A DNA stretch of 34,398 bases from Acidimicrobiaceae bacterium (GTDB lineage Bacteria > Actinomycetota > Acidimicrobiia > Acidimicrobiales > RAAP-2). The stretch is taken from positions 35,536-69,933 of the forward strand of contig PLKM01000040.1 in assembly GCA_003141095.1 (NCBI GenBank), written 5' to 3'. A program made the position numbers and the translations under genes. The first letter of the stretch is position 1. Every line of letters starts with the position of its first letter. Below are positions 1 through 9,224 of this stretch, piece after piece. The notes under the pieces are model-generated. The model had not been told where the DNA came from, searched no databases, and saw nothing but the letters and a program-made list of their open reading frames with translations.

Positions 1-1214
1 GCGGACTGGGTCGCAGCTACGGTGACGCCGCACAGTTGAGCGGCGGCGTCGTTCTAAGCAACCATGAACTGGGCGGCGTGTCGCCCATCAGCCCTGCCGG
101 CGTCGTCACGGTCGGTGCGGGAATCTCCATCGACGAGCTGCTCGCGCTCTCGATTCCCCAGGGCTGGTTCGTTCCGGTGACCCCGGGCACCCGCCAGGTC
201 ACGCTGGGCGGCGCGGTCGCCGCCGACGTGCACGGGAAGAACCACCACGTCGACGGTTCCTTCGGTGCTCACGTGCTCGAGTTGCGCATCGTCACTCCGA
301 GCGGCGCGCTCACCGTCTCGCCCGAGAGAGACCCCGAGCTCTTCTGGGCCACCATCGGCGGCATGGGCCTCACCGGCGTGGTCACCTCGGTGACCCTACG
401 AATGATGAAGATCGAGACCGACCAGGTGCTCGTTGACACCGAGCGCTTCGCCGACCTCGACGCCGTCATGGATGCGATGGCGGCGAGAGACGCTGAGTAT
501 CGTTACTCGGTCGCCTGGGTCGACTGCATGACCAGAGGAGCGCACATGGGCCGCGCCATTCTCACGCGCGGGCGCCACGCGCGCGCCGGTGACGTTGCTC
601 TCCCAACGCTCGAGGCCCCCGCCAAGCCACGACTGCTCGTGCCCTTCAACGCCCCGAGCGGACTTCTGAACTCTCTTTCCGTGAAGGCTTTCAACGAGCT
701 GTGGTTCCGCTCGGCTCCGAGGCATCGAGAGGACGAGGCCCAGTCGCTCGCCAGTTTCTTTCACCCGCTCGACGGCGTGCGTGACTGGAACCGTCTCTAC
801 GGCCGACGAGGTTTCGTCCAGTACCAGTTCAGCGTTCCCGACGCCGCGCGCGACACCGTCGTGAGCGCCATCCGGAGGCTTTCGTCCTCCGGCGTGCCGA
901 GCTTCCTCGCCGTACTGAAGCGATTCGGCCCGGCCAACGTCGGCCTGTTGTCGTTTCCGATGCCCGGCTGGACGCTGGCGCTCGATCTCCCGGTGGGGCC
1001 CGAGGCGCTGCCCGCAGTACTGGACGGCCTCGACGAGTTGGTCCTCGCCGGCGGCGGTCGGATCTATTTCGCCAAGGACGCCCGCCTCAGCCCCGACAAG
1101 GTTCGAGCGATGTACCCCAACCTCGACGCGTTTCTCGCGGTAAAGAATCGCGTCGATCCCGAGCACCGACTGATGAGCGACCTCGCTCGTCGTCTCGACC
1201 TAGTAGGAAGGTGA
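1..1214 (+). CDS. dprE1: DprE1, decaprenylphosphoryl-beta-D-ribose 2-oxidase (5' partial)
   Basis: FAD-dependent oxidase that oxidises decaprenylphosphoryl-ribose at C2, the first half of the epimerisation giving decaprenylphosphoryl-arabinose for cell-wall arabinan. The frame is open to the left edge, so the gene begins before the window; 403 residues are visible from base 3, and roughly 50 N-terminal residues are missing by comparison with the mycobacterial enzyme (about 460). Seen: the FAD-domain start GLGRSYGD at bases 3-26; the flavin-contact segment DVHGKNHH near 225-250, whose first His aligns with M. tuberculosis His132; LKRFG near 915 (Lys367 equivalent); and FAKDAR near 1068, whose Lys (1074-1076) aligns with Lys418. 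The residue aligning with Cys387, the benzothiazinone target, is Ala (GWTLALD, codon 978-980). The stop is followed at once by dprE2, so the two form an operon. Identification is firm. Confidence 0.93.
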   Translation, partial: GLGRSYGDAAQLSGGVVLSNHELGGVSPISPAGVVTVGAGISIDELLALSIPQGWFVPVTPGTRQVTLGGAVAADVHGKNHHVDGSFGAHVLELRIVTPSGALTVSPERDPELFWATIGGMGLTGVVTSVTLRMMKIETDQVLVDTERFADLDAVMDAMAARDAEYRYSVAWVDCMTRGAHMGRAILTRGRHARAGDVALPTLEAPAKPRLLVPFNAPSGLLNSLSVKAFNELWFRSAPRHREDEAQSLASFFHPLDGVRDWNRLYGRRGFVQYQFSVPDAARDTVVSAIRRLSSSGVPSFLAVLKRFGPANVGLLSFPMPGWTLALDLPVGPEALPAVLDGLDELVLAGGGRIYFAKDARLSPDKVRAMYPNLDAFLAVKNRVDPEHRLMSDLARRLDLVGR

Positions 1215-1216
1215 CC

Positions 1217-1984
1217 ATGGAAAATGCCTTTGGACAGCCCCAGAGCGTCGTCGTGATCGGCGGAAGCTCCGATATCGCTCGCGCGATCACCAAGAAGCTC
1301 TGCGCCGCGCGGGCCCACACCGTGGTCCTCGCCGGGCGCAATCAAGAGCTGCTCAACGCGGCCGCGAGCGACGCCCAAGAGTACGGCGCAACCAAGACCG
1401 ACACCGTCCTGTTCGACGCCGAAGACGCCACCAACGCGGCTCGCACGGTGAGCAAGGCCTTCGAGAAGGTCGGCGATAGGGTCGACCTGGTCATCATCGC
1501 CGTCGGGCTCTTGGGAGACCAGCTGAGTATCGAGGACGACGCCGAGGCCGCCACGCGAATGGCGATGGTGAACTTCGCGTGGCCCGTCGCCGCGCTCGCC
1601 GAGATCCGTCGGCGCCTCGTCGCCCAGGGCAGCGGGCGAATCCTCGTGATCACCTCGGTCGCCGCGATTCGGGTCAGGCGCAGCATGTATCTCTACGCCG
1701 GGGCCAAGGCCGGTCTCGACCGGCTCTGTGACGGGCTCGCGGACTCCCTCGAAGGCACGGGCGTGCGCCTGCAGATGCTGCGACCCGGTGTCGTGCGTTC
1801 AAGGATGACCGAGGGCCAGCCGGCGGTCCCCTTCACCACCGGCGTGAACGAGGTCGCCCAAAACGTGATGAGGGGCCTCGACAGCGGCGAGCGCGTCATC
1901 TGGAGCCCACCGGTGCTGCGCTACGTGTTCGCCGTACTGCGTCACCTGCCCGCGCCGCTATGGCGCAAGGTTATGGATCGTTAG
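1217..1984 (+). CDS. dprE2: DprE2, decaprenylphosphoryl-2-keto-beta-D-erythro-pentose reductase
   Basis: NAD(P)H-dependent short-chain dehydrogenase that reduces the 2-keto intermediate made by DprE1, completing synthesis of decaprenylphosphoryl-arabinose. The 255-residue product has the N-terminal Rossmann motif VVVIGGSSDIA and the catalytic YAGAK (YxxxK) preceded by the SDR serine in ITSVAA. I chose ATG 1217 because AGGAAGG at 1205-1211 sits at ribosome-binding distance, and because MENAFGQPQ then resembles the start of the mycobacterial protein. The alternative GTG at 1211 would overlap the dprE1 stop as GTGA but lies inside the Shine-Dalgarno sequence. The TAG stop (1982-1984) overlaps the stop codon of the convergent gene on the other strand by three bases, and the genes overlap by four. 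The family assignment is sure; the DprE2 role rests on adjacency to dprE1. Confidence 0.9.
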   Translation: MENAFGQPQSVVVIGGSSDIARAITKKLCAARAHTVVLAGRNQELLNAAASDAQEYGATKTDTVLFDAEDATNAARTVSKAFEKVGDRVDLVIIAVGLLGDQLSIEDDAEAATRMAMVNFAWPVAALAEIRRRLVAQGSGRILVITSVAAIRVRRSMYLYAGAKAGLDRLCDGLADSLEGTGVRLQMLRPGVVRSRMTEGQPAVPFTTGVNEVAQNVMRGLDSGERVIWSPPVLRYVFAVLRHLPAPLWRKVMDR

Positions 1985-3216
1985 CCGTTCGACGATGACG
2001 TCGATGTGGTCTTCGTGAGTTCGTTGCCGCGAAGGCTCATCGTAAAGAAGTCGCGATTCCACCACGTGGCGAAGTAACGCGAAGGCGACTCCATCGACCC
2101 GAGGAGACTCGTGGCGTTGCTGGCGTTGAGCGACGTGCCGATTGTTCCCGCGAACACCGAGTACTGCACCCAGCCGGTATTGATGTCGAGCTGCATCGCG
2201 CGCACGGCACCGGCTCGCACGAGCACGTTGGCGAGGTCGCTGATCGAGAGTGCCGGGCCTCCGACGTAGACGATCGCCCCGTCCTTGGTGACCCCGAGGC
2301 CCGAGCGCCAGACGTTGAAGGTGCCGCCGAGGGTAACCCCCCATTTATTGGAGTTCTGAGCCGCGAGACCGGGCACGGCCTTGGCGTGATCGACAATGAG
2401 GTCGAGGTTCTGGCGTACCGAGGCGATCTGGTTCGACATCGTGAAGTCGCGCCCCCAGTTGCCCACCGTCATCGTGCCGTCCTTGAAGATGACGACCGAC
2501 GCGGCGCCGTTGCGCAGTGCTTTGACCAGATGACCATCCGTGTAGTAGCCGCCGTTGGCGTCCTGCATTCGAAAGCCCGCGTTGAACGCGGCGACGATGG
2601 TCTTGGACGCCGACGCGCTGACGGGCGCCGTGTACTTATAGGGTCCGCCACCGGGGATGTACGACCCCGAATAGAGCTGGGCCTTCAAGAGCGTGGGGTC
2701 CATCCACGCGACCCCGACGACGTAGCTGGTGTGGACCGCGTCGGGGCGGACAAACGCCTCGTAGACCGTCGGCACGCCATTCGCCGTCTCACGGCCAACG
2801 ACGTGCCACACGCCCTCGCCCGGGAGCGGGTGCTTTGCGGGGGACTTGATCGCCTCCGGTTCGGGTAGGTGACCCGCGACGGGAACCTTCACGGCGGTGG
2901 GCCCTGATCCGAAGGCGCCCGTGGGCGGTGCGCCGCCCTTCTTGGGCGGATTGAGCCGGTAGGCCTCGGCTTCGACCCAGTTGACGATCATCCCGACACC
3001 GTGCGAGCGCCCCCACTCGGCGGCGCGGGCCGAGAGCGAGCTTCCGTAGCTCTGATTCGTCAACGCGATGCCCAGGGTGATGGCGTAGTAACCAAACAGC
3101 GCGACGGTGGCGAAGGCGAGGAGCACCACCGCTCGGCGCCACCAGTACACCGGCAGCGGCTGTCGGGGGCTCTTTGGCGCCGTGGGAGGTCGAGTGACGG
3201 GCCGGCGAGAATTCAT
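1981..3216 (-). CDS. membrane-anchored phosphodiester glycosidase (NAGPA/DUF2233) family protein
   Basis: A 411-residue protein. Residues about 28-51 form one hydrophobic segment after a basic, proline-rich N terminus, so it is probably anchored with the bulk outside the cell. A Pro/Gly-rich linker (around residues 90-115) leads to a C-terminal domain with landmarks of the phosphodiester glycosidase family: FNAGFRMQDANGGYY, then RSGLGVTKDGAIVYVGG, then LVRAGAVRAMQLDINTG in place of the family's usual Asn-Leu-Asp-Gly-Gly stretch. Known members cleave sugar-phosphodiester bonds, for example uncovering N-acetylglucosamine from mannose-6-phosphate. The substrate here is unknown; a cell-envelope glycan is an inference from the neighbouring arabinan genes. 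ATG at 3216 has only a weak GGGG upstream. The TAA stop (1981-1983) overlaps the dprE2 stop. Confidence 0.72.
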   Translation of the reverse strand: MNSRRPVTRPPTAPKSPRQPLPVYWWRRAVVLLAFATVALFGYYAITLGIALTNQSYGSSLSARAAEWGRSHGVGMIVNWVEAEAYRLNPPKKGGAPPTGAFGSGPTAVKVPVAGHLPEPEAIKSPAKHPLPGEGVWHVVGRETANGVPTVYEAFVRPDAVHTSYVVGVAWMDPTLLKAQLYSGSYIPGGGPYKYTAPVSASASKTIVAAFNAGFRMQDANGGYYTDGHLVKALRNGAASVVIFKDGTMTVGNWGRDFTMSNQIASVRQNLDLIVDHAKAVPGLAAQNSNKWGVTLGGTFNVWRSGLGVTKDGAIVYVGGPALSISDLANVLVRAGAVRAMQLDINTGWVQYSVFAGTIGTSLNASNATSLLGSMESPSRYFATWWNRDFFTMSLRGNELTKTTSTSSSNG

Positions 3217-3240
3217 GAAGCCCCATTCTGCCAGCCTCGC

Positions 3241-3263
3241 GCGCCGGCCCCCGAGGCCGGCGC
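3241..3263. terminator. GC-rich perfect hairpin, possible pcrA terminator
   Basis: GCGCCGGCC and GGCCGGCGC form a perfect 9-bp stem around a 5-base loop. It lies about 30-50 bases past the pcrA stop on the minus strand and 25 bases before the ATG of the next minus-strand gene. There is no T-run, so it may be a Rho-aided or weak terminator, or a leader hairpin of the downstream gene. Confidence 0.4.
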
Positions 3264-3293
3264 TAAACGCCCACTAATAATGTCTTAAGAAGC

Positions 3294-5579
3294 TCAAGCC
3301 CGACGCAGCGGCGTCATCGCCAGTACCAGTTGCTTGGTGCCGTGCTCGTCGAAATTCACGGTCGCACGGCTGTGCGACCCCTCGCCGTCGACCCGTACGA
3401 CCACACCGGGGCCGTAGCGGTCGTGCACCACGCGCTCACCCACGTGCAGACCTAGCATCTCCGCGCCCGTGGAACGCACCGCAGGCGCGACACCGGTTCC
3501 AAAGGCGCGGCCTTCGGTGAACTCGGTGCTTCTCCCGATGAATCCATCGTTATCACGCGAAAAGCTGGACCGCCTCGACGGCAACGTCGCCGAAATGTCA
3601 TGCACGAGCTCGGGCGGTATCTCCAGGAGAAAACGACTGGCGAGCGCGTCGACGTGGTTGCCCCACATGGTGCGACTCCACGCGTGGGTGAGCACCAGAT
3701 GGCGCATGGCTCGGGTGATCCCGACGTAGCAGAGGCGGCGCTCTTCCTCGAGTTCCGCTTCGTCGGAGAGCGCCCGACGATGCGGAAAGATCGTCTCTTC
3801 GAGTCCGGTGATGACAACGGCCGGGAATTCGAGACCCTTCGCGACGTGCAATGTCATCAAGGAGATAGCCCCCGCGCCGCCATCGAGTTGATCCGAGTCG
3901 GCCACGAGCGCCATGCGCTCGACGAAGTCCATCAACGTGTCGTACTGCGACGCGGCGGACGCGAGCTCACCGAGGTTCTCGAGTCGTGAGTACGACTCGT
4001 CGGAGTTCTCCGCGCGCAACGCGTCGCCCATGCCCGATTCACGAACAATGGCGTCGATTACCTCTCGTGGGCTCAGATCGTTCGCCATGGCACGAAGCTC
4101 GTCGAGCATGAACGAGAACTTCTCGGCCCCGCCGAGGGCCTTGGCGGTGAGTCCCGCGGCCTTGGCGTAGTGCGACGCCTCGGCGAACGAAAGTCCGTTC
4201 TCGGCGGCGTAGGCGCCGAGCTTCGCCTGGGCCACTTCACCAATGCCCCGCTTCGGTTCGTTGATCACCCGGCGGGCTGAGGCCTCGTCGCGAGGATTCA
4301 CGATGAGTCGCGCGTACGCCAAGGCGTTCTTGATCTCTTTGCGGTCGTAGAAGCGCATTCCCGAGATAACCCGATACGGAATATTGGCGCGCAGCATCTC
4401 CTCTTCCAGTACGCGACTCTGGGCGTTCGTGCGGTAGAAGACCGCCATCTGATTCCAGTCGAGCGACGACTCGCTACGGAGCCGTCGCAACTCGCTCGCG
4501 ACCCAACGACCCTCGTCGTATTCGTCGCCCGCGCGGTAGAGGCGAATCTTCTCCCCCTCCGCTCCCTCGGTGAAGAGGTTCTTCGCGTGGCGGCTGGCGT
4601 TCTTCGAGATGACCGCGTTCGCGGCGTCGAGGATCGTCTGGGTCGAGCGGAAGTTCTGCTCGAGCAAGATCACGTCCGCGTCGGGGAAACGCTGTTCGAA
4701 CTGGAGGATATTGCGCACGTCGGCGGCGCGGAAACGGTAGATCGACTGGTCCGAGTCACCCACCACGCAGAGGTTTCGATGCTTCGCGGCGAGCATCATG
4801 ACCAACTCGTTCTGCACACCGTTGGTGTCCTGGAATTCGTCCACGAGCAGGTACTTGAACCGGTCTTGGTACGAACGCAGCACGTCGGGGTCACGCTTCA
4901 TCATCTCGACCGCGTTGAGCAGCAGGTCGTCGAAGTCCATGGCGTTGGCGAGTTTGAGCCGGTCGGCGTAGAACCGGTAGATCTCCGCGACCCTTCGATG
5001 ATGAGGGTCATCACCGTGACCCGATGCCTCGTAGCCAGCCGGTGAGAGCATCTCGTTCTTCGCCGCGGAGATGGCACTCGTCACGCTGCGCGGTGAAAGT
5101 CGCTTGGTGTCGAGGTTCAGTTCCTTCATGATCCGCTCGACCGCGCTCTCGGCGTCACCAGCGTCATAGATCGTGAAGCCCCGCTGGAAGCCGAGCACCT
5201 CGGCGTGCGCTCGCAGCATGCGAAGGCACGCCGAGTGGAACGTCGAAACCCACATGCGATTCGCTTCTTCACCCACGAGCTCGATCACTCGGCGGCGCAT
5301 TTCGTCGGCGGCCTTGTTGGTGAAGGTGATGGCCATGATCTCCCAGGGCCGGGCATCGCCCGACGCGAGGATGTGCGCAATCCGCCTCGTGAGAACGCGG
5401 GTCTTGCCCGAGCCGGCTCCCGCTATGACGAGCAGTGGTCCGCCGCGTTGCACCACCGCTTGACGTTGGGGCTCGGTGAGACCCTCGAGCAGCGCTGACG
5501 GGTCGAGGCGCGCCAAAGAGTCCACTGGATTGTTACCCCACAGTGACTCGTCGGAGAAGGAAGTCCGGTTCACTCCCAC
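3294..5579 (-). CDS. pcrA: UvrD/PcrA family superfamily 1A DNA helicase
   Basis: ATP-dependent 3'-5' DNA helicase for nucleotide excision repair and for clearing protein and RNA-polymerase obstacles. The 761-residue product is of normal length. Motifs in order: Q motif LTEPQRQAV (34-42), Walker A AGAGSGKT (53-60), Walker [11 protein letters not shown], motif [19 protein letters not shown], motif [12 protein letters not shown], motif [12 protein letters not shown]-terminal Tudor-like segment ([13 protein letters not shown] to the end) corresponds to the PcrA domain that binds RNA polymerase, and it favours PcrA/UvrD1 over Rep or UvrD2. The GTG start at 5579 overlaps the end of guaA by ten bases, so the gene is probably translated from the guaB3-guaA message. 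A second in-frame GTG at 5573 is an alternative start. Confidence 0.95.
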   Translation of the reverse strand: MGVNRTSFSDESLWGNNPVDSLARLDPSALLEGLTEPQRQAVVQRGGPLLVIAGAGSGKTRVLTRRIAHILASGDARPWEIMAITFTNKAADEMRRRVIELVGEEANRMWVSTFHSACLRMLRAHAEVLGFQRGFTIYDAGDAESAVERIMKELNLDTKRLSPRSVTSAISAAKNEMLSPAGYEASGHGDDPHHRRVAEIYRFYADRLKLANAMDFDDLLLNAVEMMKRDPDVLRSYQDRFKYLLVDEFQDTNGVQNELVMMLAAKHRNLCVVGDSDQSIYRFRAADVRNILQFEQRFPDADVILLEQNFRSTQTILDAANAVISKNASRHAKNLFTEGAEGEKIRLYRAGDEYDEGRWVASELRRLRSESSLDWNQMAVFYRTNAQSRVLEEEMLRANIPYRVISGMRFYDRKEIKNALAYARLIVNPRDEASARRVINEPKRGIGEVAQAKLGAYAAENGLSFAEASHYAKAAGLTAKALGGAEKFSFMLDELRAMANDLSPREVIDAIVRESGMGDALRAENSDESYSRLENLGELASAASQYDTLMDFVERMALVADSDQLDGGAGAISLMTLHVAKGLEFPAVVITGLEETIFPHRRALSDEAELEEERRLCYVGITRAMRHLVLTHAWSRTMWGNHVDALASRFLLEIPPELVHDISATLPSRRSSFSRDNDGFIGRSTEFTEGRAFGTGVAPAVRSTGAEMLGLHVGERVVHDRYGPGVVVRVDGEGSHSRATVNFDEHGTKQLVLAMTPLRRA

Positions 5580-7111
5580 TCAATGGTGCCTGGTGGCTTG
5601 CTCGTCACATCGAGCGCCACACGATTCACGCCTTCGACTTCACGGATCAGCCGGTTGGCAATCGACTCGATGACCTCGTAGGGAAGTCGAGCCCAGTCCG
5701 CGGTCATCGCGTCGTCACTCGTGACCGCCCGGATAATGATCGGGTACGCGTAGGTTCGTCCGTCTCCCATGACGCCCACAGTACGCACCGCCGGTAACAC
5801 CGCGAAACTCTGCCAGAGTTCGCGGTAGAGGCCGGCTCGTTTGATCTCGTCGACGACCACGTGGTCGGCATTGCGCAGGATCTCCGCGCGCTCGCGTGTC
5901 ACCTCGCCGATAATGCGAACCCCGAGGCCCGGTCCGGGGAAGGGCTGGCGCCACACGATCTCCGCGGGCAGACCGAGCTCCTCGCCAACGTGGCGGACCT
6001 CGTCCTTGAAGAGGCTGCGCAGCGGCTCGACGAGATCGAACGAAAGGTCCTCCGGGAGTCCGCCGACGTTGTGGTGACTCTTGATGTTGGCGGCGTGGCC
6101 CGAACCCGACTCGATCACGTCGGGATAGAGCGTGCCCTGCACCAGAAAACGCGGACCGTCGCCGCCCTGGCCGAGCTCACGGGCCACCGTCTCGAACTCG
6201 CGGATAAAGAGCTCACCAATAATCTTTCGCTTGCGTTCAGGATCAGTCACGCCGGCCAGCGCGTCAAAGAAGCGATCCTGCGCCTTGACGTGGATGAGTT
6301 CAACCCCGAACTGACGGGTGAACGTCTCTTCAATCTGATCGCCCTCGTTCTTGCGCATCAGACCGGTGTCAACGAAGACGCAGGTCAGTTGCGACCCGAC
6401 GGCCTTCGTGACGAGGGCCGCCGCGACCGCGGAGTCGACGCCACCCGAGAGGGCGCAGAGAACTTTCTCGTCACCCACCTGCGCTCGAATCGCGGCGACT
6501 TGATCTTCGATGATCGACGTGTTGGTCCACGTCGCCGGGATGCCCGACACGTGGTGAAGAAAATCAGCCAGCAGCTCTTGTCCGCGCTCCGAGTGAGCGA
6601 CCTCCGGGTGAAACTGCACCGCGTACATGCGCCGCGTCGAGTCCTCCATCGCGGCGACGGACGCCTCGGGCGAAGAGGCGGTGACGACGAAGCCGGTCGG
6701 CGCCTCGGCAATGGCGTCACCGTGGCTCATCCACACCGCGCTCGTTGTCGGCCACTCGGCCATCAGCTGAGACGGGCCCAGACGCGACAACTCGGTGCGG
6801 CCGTATTCGCCCGCCCCGGTCCTCGCGACGTTCCCGCCCAGCTGCAGCGCCATGAGTTGAGCGCCGTAGCAAATACCGAGGATGGGTATACCGAGCTCGT
6901 AGATCGCGGGGTCGAGCGAAGGAGCGGGGACTTCGTAGACCGACTTCGGCCCGCCCGAGAGGATGATCGCCGCGGGGGACTTCGCTCGAACCTCGTCAGC
7001 CGTGATGGTGCTCTGGACGATCTCTGAATAGACGTGCGCTTCGCGCACACGTCGCGCTATGAGTTGGGCGTACTGCGCCCCGAAGTCAACAACGAGAACG
7101 TTCGAACTCAA
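5570..7111 (-). CDS. guaA: GMP synthase (glutamine-hydrolysing)
   Basis: Converts XMP to GMP with ATP and glutamine, the last step of de novo GMP synthesis. The 513-residue protein has an N-terminal class I amidotransferase domain with nucleophile Cys81 in GICYGAQ and His168/Glu170 in FHPE, then an ATP-pyrophosphatase domain with the P-loop SGGVDS (222-227), and the C-terminal dimerisation domain ending [12 protein letters not shown]. The start is TTG at 7111, overlapping the guaB3 stop as TTGA. No in-frame start appears in the bases just upstream, so translation is probably coupled to guaB3. It overlaps pcrA by ten bases downstream. Confidence 0.96.
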   Translation of the reverse strand: MSSNVLVVDFGAQYAQLIARRVREAHVYSEIVQSTITADEVRAKSPAAIILSGGPKSVYEVPAPSLDPAIYELGIPILGICYGAQLMALQLGGNVARTGAGEYGRTELSRLGPSQLMAEWPTTSAVWMSHGDAIAEAPTGFVVTASSPEASVAAMEDSTRRMYAVQFHPEVAHSERGQELLADFLHHVSGIPATWTNTSIIEDQVAAIRAQVGDEKVLCALSGGVDSAVAAALVTKAVGSQLTCVFVDTGLMRKNEGDQIEETFTRQFGVELIHVKAQDRFFDALAGVTDPERKRKIIGELFIREFETVARELGQGGDGPRFLVQGTLYPDVIESGSGHAANIKSHHNVGGLPEDLSFDLVEPLRSLFKDEVRHVGEELGLPAEIVWRQPFPGPGLGVRIIGEVTRERAEILRNADHVVVDEIKRAGLYRELWQSFAVLPAVRTVGVMGDGRTYAYPIIIRAVTSDDAMTADWARLPYEVIESIANRLIREVEGVNRVALDVTSKPPGTIEWE

Positions 7112-8271
7112 TGGCCCATGCCTACGCCCTGCGAGCGCTGCAACTGCTTTCCTTCGGTCTGAATCGATGGGGCCAGCATGATCTCAGCCTTCTGGAACTC
7201 CTTCAACGTCTCGTAACCGCAGGTCGCCATCGAGGTGCGAAGCGCACCGAAGAGGTTCAGGCGACCATCGTTCTCGTGGGCGGGCCCGAGCAGCACTTCC
7301 TTCAACGTTCCGCGCACCTGTGTGCGTACGCGCGTGCCCCGAGGCAGCGTCGGGTGGAACGTCGCCATTCCCCAGTGGAAGCCGCGGGCGGGCGCTTCGA
7401 CCGCGCTCGTGAGCGGCGAACCGATCATCACCGCGTCCGCGCCGCAGGCAATGGCCTTGGCGATGTCGCCGCCCTTGCTCATGCCACCGTCGGCGATCAC
7501 GTGAACGTAGACGCCCGTCTCATCGAGGTGGCGCATCCGAGCGCCGGCGACGTCGGCGATGGCGGTGGCCTGGGGCACGCCGATCCCGAGCACCGCGCGC
7601 GACGTGCACGCATTGCCGGGTCCGACCCCCACGAGCACTCCGGCGGCACCGGTGCGCATGAGGTGAAGGGCGGCCTGGTAGCTCGCACAGCCACCCACGA
7701 TGACTGGCAGTTCGAATTCGCGAATGAACTTCTTCAGGTTGAGCGGCTCGACGGTCTTGGACACGTGCTCGGCCGAGACGACGGTTCCCTGGATCACCAG
7801 GATGTCGAGGCCCGAGTCGAGAATGGTCTTCGCCATCCAATCGGTGCGCGCGGGCGTCACCGACGCCGATGTCGTGACCCCGGAGGCCTTCATCTGCTTG
7901 ATCCGCTCGGCGACGAGTTCGAGCTTTACCGGCTCAAGGTACATCTGCTGCATTCGAGCAGTCGCCTTGTCATCATCGAGTTCACCGATCTCGTCGAAGA
8001 GCGAGGTGGGGTCTTCGTAGCGGGTCCAGAGACCTTCGAGGTTCAGTACGCCAAGTCCACCCAGGCGACCGAGCTCGATGGCGGTGCTTGGCGACATGGC
8101 GCCGTCCATCGCCGAGCCCAGGAGGGGCAACTCGAACTTGTAGGCGTCGATCTGCCACGAGATGTCCACGTCCTCGGGGTCGCGGGTGCGTCGAGATGGA
8201 ACAATCGCGATGTCGTCGAAGCCGTAAGCCTGACGCGCCGACTTATAGATTCCAATCTCTACTTCCGCCAT
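7108..8271 (-). CDS. guaB3: GuaB3-type IMP dehydrogenase family protein
   Basis: A 387-residue TIM-barrel protein of the IMP dehydrogenase/GMP reductase superfamily with no CBS (Bateman) insert, which is the mark of GuaB3. The catalytic loop is present: [20 protein letters not shown] puts the nucleophile at Cys222, and the phosphate-binding segment [20 protein letters not shown] follows. The C-terminal part ending [11 protein letters not shown] is typical of GuaB3. Actinobacterial genomes usually also carry a full-length GuaB; GuaB3 function in actinobacteria is less settled, while a cyanobacterial GuaB3 has been reported to have IMP dehydrogenase activity. Adjacency to guaA supports a guanine-nucleotide role. 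ATG 8271 is preceded by GGAGGT at good spacing, and a terminator-like hairpin lies 23 bases upstream of the start codon. Confidence 0.9.
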   Translation of the reverse strand: MAEVEIGIYKSARQAYGFDDIAIVPSRRTRDPEDVDISWQIDAYKFELPLLGSAMDGAMSPSTAIELGRLGGLGVLNLEGLWTRYEDPTSLFDEIGELDDDKATARMQQMYLEPVKLELVAERIKQMKASGVTTSASVTPARTDWMAKTILDSGLDILVIQGTVVSAEHVSKTVEPLNLKKFIREFELPVIVGGCASYQAALHLMRTGAAGVLVGVGPGNACTSRAVLGIGVPQATAIADVAGARMRHLDETGVYVHVIADGGMSKGGDIAKAIACGADAVMIGSPLTSAVEAPARGFHWGMATFHPTLPRGTRVRTQVRGTLKEVLLGPAHENDGRLNLFGALRTSMATCGYETLKEFQKAEIMLAPSIQTEGKQLQRSQGVGMGH

Positions 8272-8286
8272 GGTGACCTCCGCCTA

Positions 8287-8314
8287 AGAAAATGCACCCC
8301 AAAACCGGGTGTGC
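8287..8314 (-). terminator. terminator-like hairpin in the guaB3 leader
   Basis: On the minus strand GCACACCC pairs with GGGGTGC (one bulged base) around a T-rich loop (8294-8314) and is followed by ATTTTCTT (8286-8293), the form of an intrinsic terminator. It could end the Nudix-gene transcript. However, only about 22 bases separate it from the guaB3 start codon, too few for a separate promoter, so attenuation of guaB3-guaA-pcrA is an alternative reading. Confidence 0.5.
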
Positions 8315-8339
8315 TTTCCTTCCAATCTACTGGACGGCG

Positions 8340-9140
8340 TTAGGACCAGAGTCGGTGTGCGTCGGGCCACTCGACCCCCGCCACCACGCAGAGCAACTCG
8401 GTGAGCACTCGGGCGGTGGCACCCCAGACGACGTCGCCCGGCACCCGGAAGAAGTAGATCGGAAAGTAGCCGTCATCGTCGGCGCCGGGGCGAAGACCCT
8501 CGCGACGCCAACGTTCTTCGAGAAAGGCATCGTCGGACACCAACGAAGAAAGTGGAATCGTGAAGACGCGCTCCACTTCGGCGGGGTCAGCCACCAAGGT
8601 GGGCCGGCCCTCGAGTATCGCCACAACCGGCCAAATCGCTGATCCGGAGGCAAAAGTCACGATCGGGCTGAGCCAGCCCACCGGCTCGACCAACGAAGGC
8701 GCGAGACCGACTTCCTCTTCGGCTTCTCGAAGAGCCGTGTCGATAGGCGTCTCATCTGCATCGCTTCTCCCACCGGGCAGCGCGATCTCGCCTCGATGGC
8801 TGGAAAGCTCCAAGGACCTTCGTGTCAAGATCACGTGTGTTTCGCCATCCTCCTCGAACAGGGCGACCAGCACGGCGGACTTTCGAGTTATGAGTTGGTA
8901 CGCGCCGTCAGCCACGCCCACCATCTCCACGGGCTCGGCGGGCATTGATGAGACGTCAAACGTGCGTCCGCTGGCCCTCATTCGACTCACCACCAGGTCG
9001 AGCGCGAAGCCTTGGCGTCGCTCGAGGCCCAGCAGCGACCACGGGGCGGGGGCGCCGCGGCGGATATCGTCCGGCTCTGGAATCACCTGTGGATACTCAT
9101 GGTCCACAAAACGCGGCGGCCACTCGGCATTGCGGGTCAT
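8340..9140 (-). CDS. Nudix hydrolase, CoA pyrophosphatase type
   Basis: The 266-residue product has a perfect Nudix box, GRSDADE then seven residues then REAEEEVGL, whose Glu residues bind the catalytic metal. Just before it, LTRRSLELSSHRGEIALPGG fits the CoA-pyrophosphatase signature of the NUDT7/NUDT8/YeaB group, which hydrolyse CoA or acyl-CoA to phosphopantetheine products. The N-terminal 85 residues are longer than in the shortest members and match no motif I know. I chose ATG 9140 because AGGGGAG lies just upstream; an upstream GTG at 9167 would add nine residues. It diverges from the MMPL gene across 84 bases and precedes guaB3 by 68 bases with a terminator-like hairpin between. The precise substrate is inferred from the signature only. 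Confidence 0.85.
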   Translation of the reverse strand: MTRNAEWPPRFVDHEYPQVIPEPDDIRRGAPAPWSLLGLERRQGFALDLVVSRMRASGRTFDVSSMPAEPVEMVGVADGAYQLITRKSAVLVALFEEDGETHVILTRRSLELSSHRGEIALPGGRSDADETPIDTALREAEEEVGLAPSLVEPVGWLSPIVTFASGSAIWPVVAILEGRPTLVADPAEVERVFTIPLSSLVSDDAFLEERWRREGLRPGADDDGYFPIYFFRVPGDVVWGATARVLTELLCVVAGVEWPDAHRLWS

Positions 9141-9224
9141 AATCTCCCCTAGTGTGGAAGCGCACACAGTGCACGACTGGATTTTACTCGGTCCCCCCCG
9201 TTTTCAACCCTGGAGAGAATCGCC
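9141..9224. promoter_or_regulatory. divergent promoter region between Nudix and MMPL genes
   Basis: These 84 bases separate two genes read away from each other, so both promoters, or at least their cores, should lie here. I see the Nudix Shine-Dalgarno (AGGGGAG on the minus strand), the MMPL Shine-Dalgarno (GGAGAG near 9212) and a GTGTG/CACAC short inverted repeat near 9152-9166, but no convincing -35/-10 pair. Confidence 0.4.

Noticed and set aside
5861..7027. Long plus-strand open frame (388 codons) opposite guaA
   Set aside because: It lies entirely antisense to a clear guaA; long antisense frames are expected in high-GC genes, and its translation has no recognisable motif.
7090..7110. 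LexA/SOS box near the guaA start (GAACGTTCGAAC)
   Set aside because: The bases do not fit the actinobacterial SOS consensus half-site spacing and lie inside coding sequence.
7111..8343. Long plus-strand open frame (410 codons) opposite guaB3
   Set aside because: It mirrors the guaB3 coding frame and has no protein-like motif or ribosome site.
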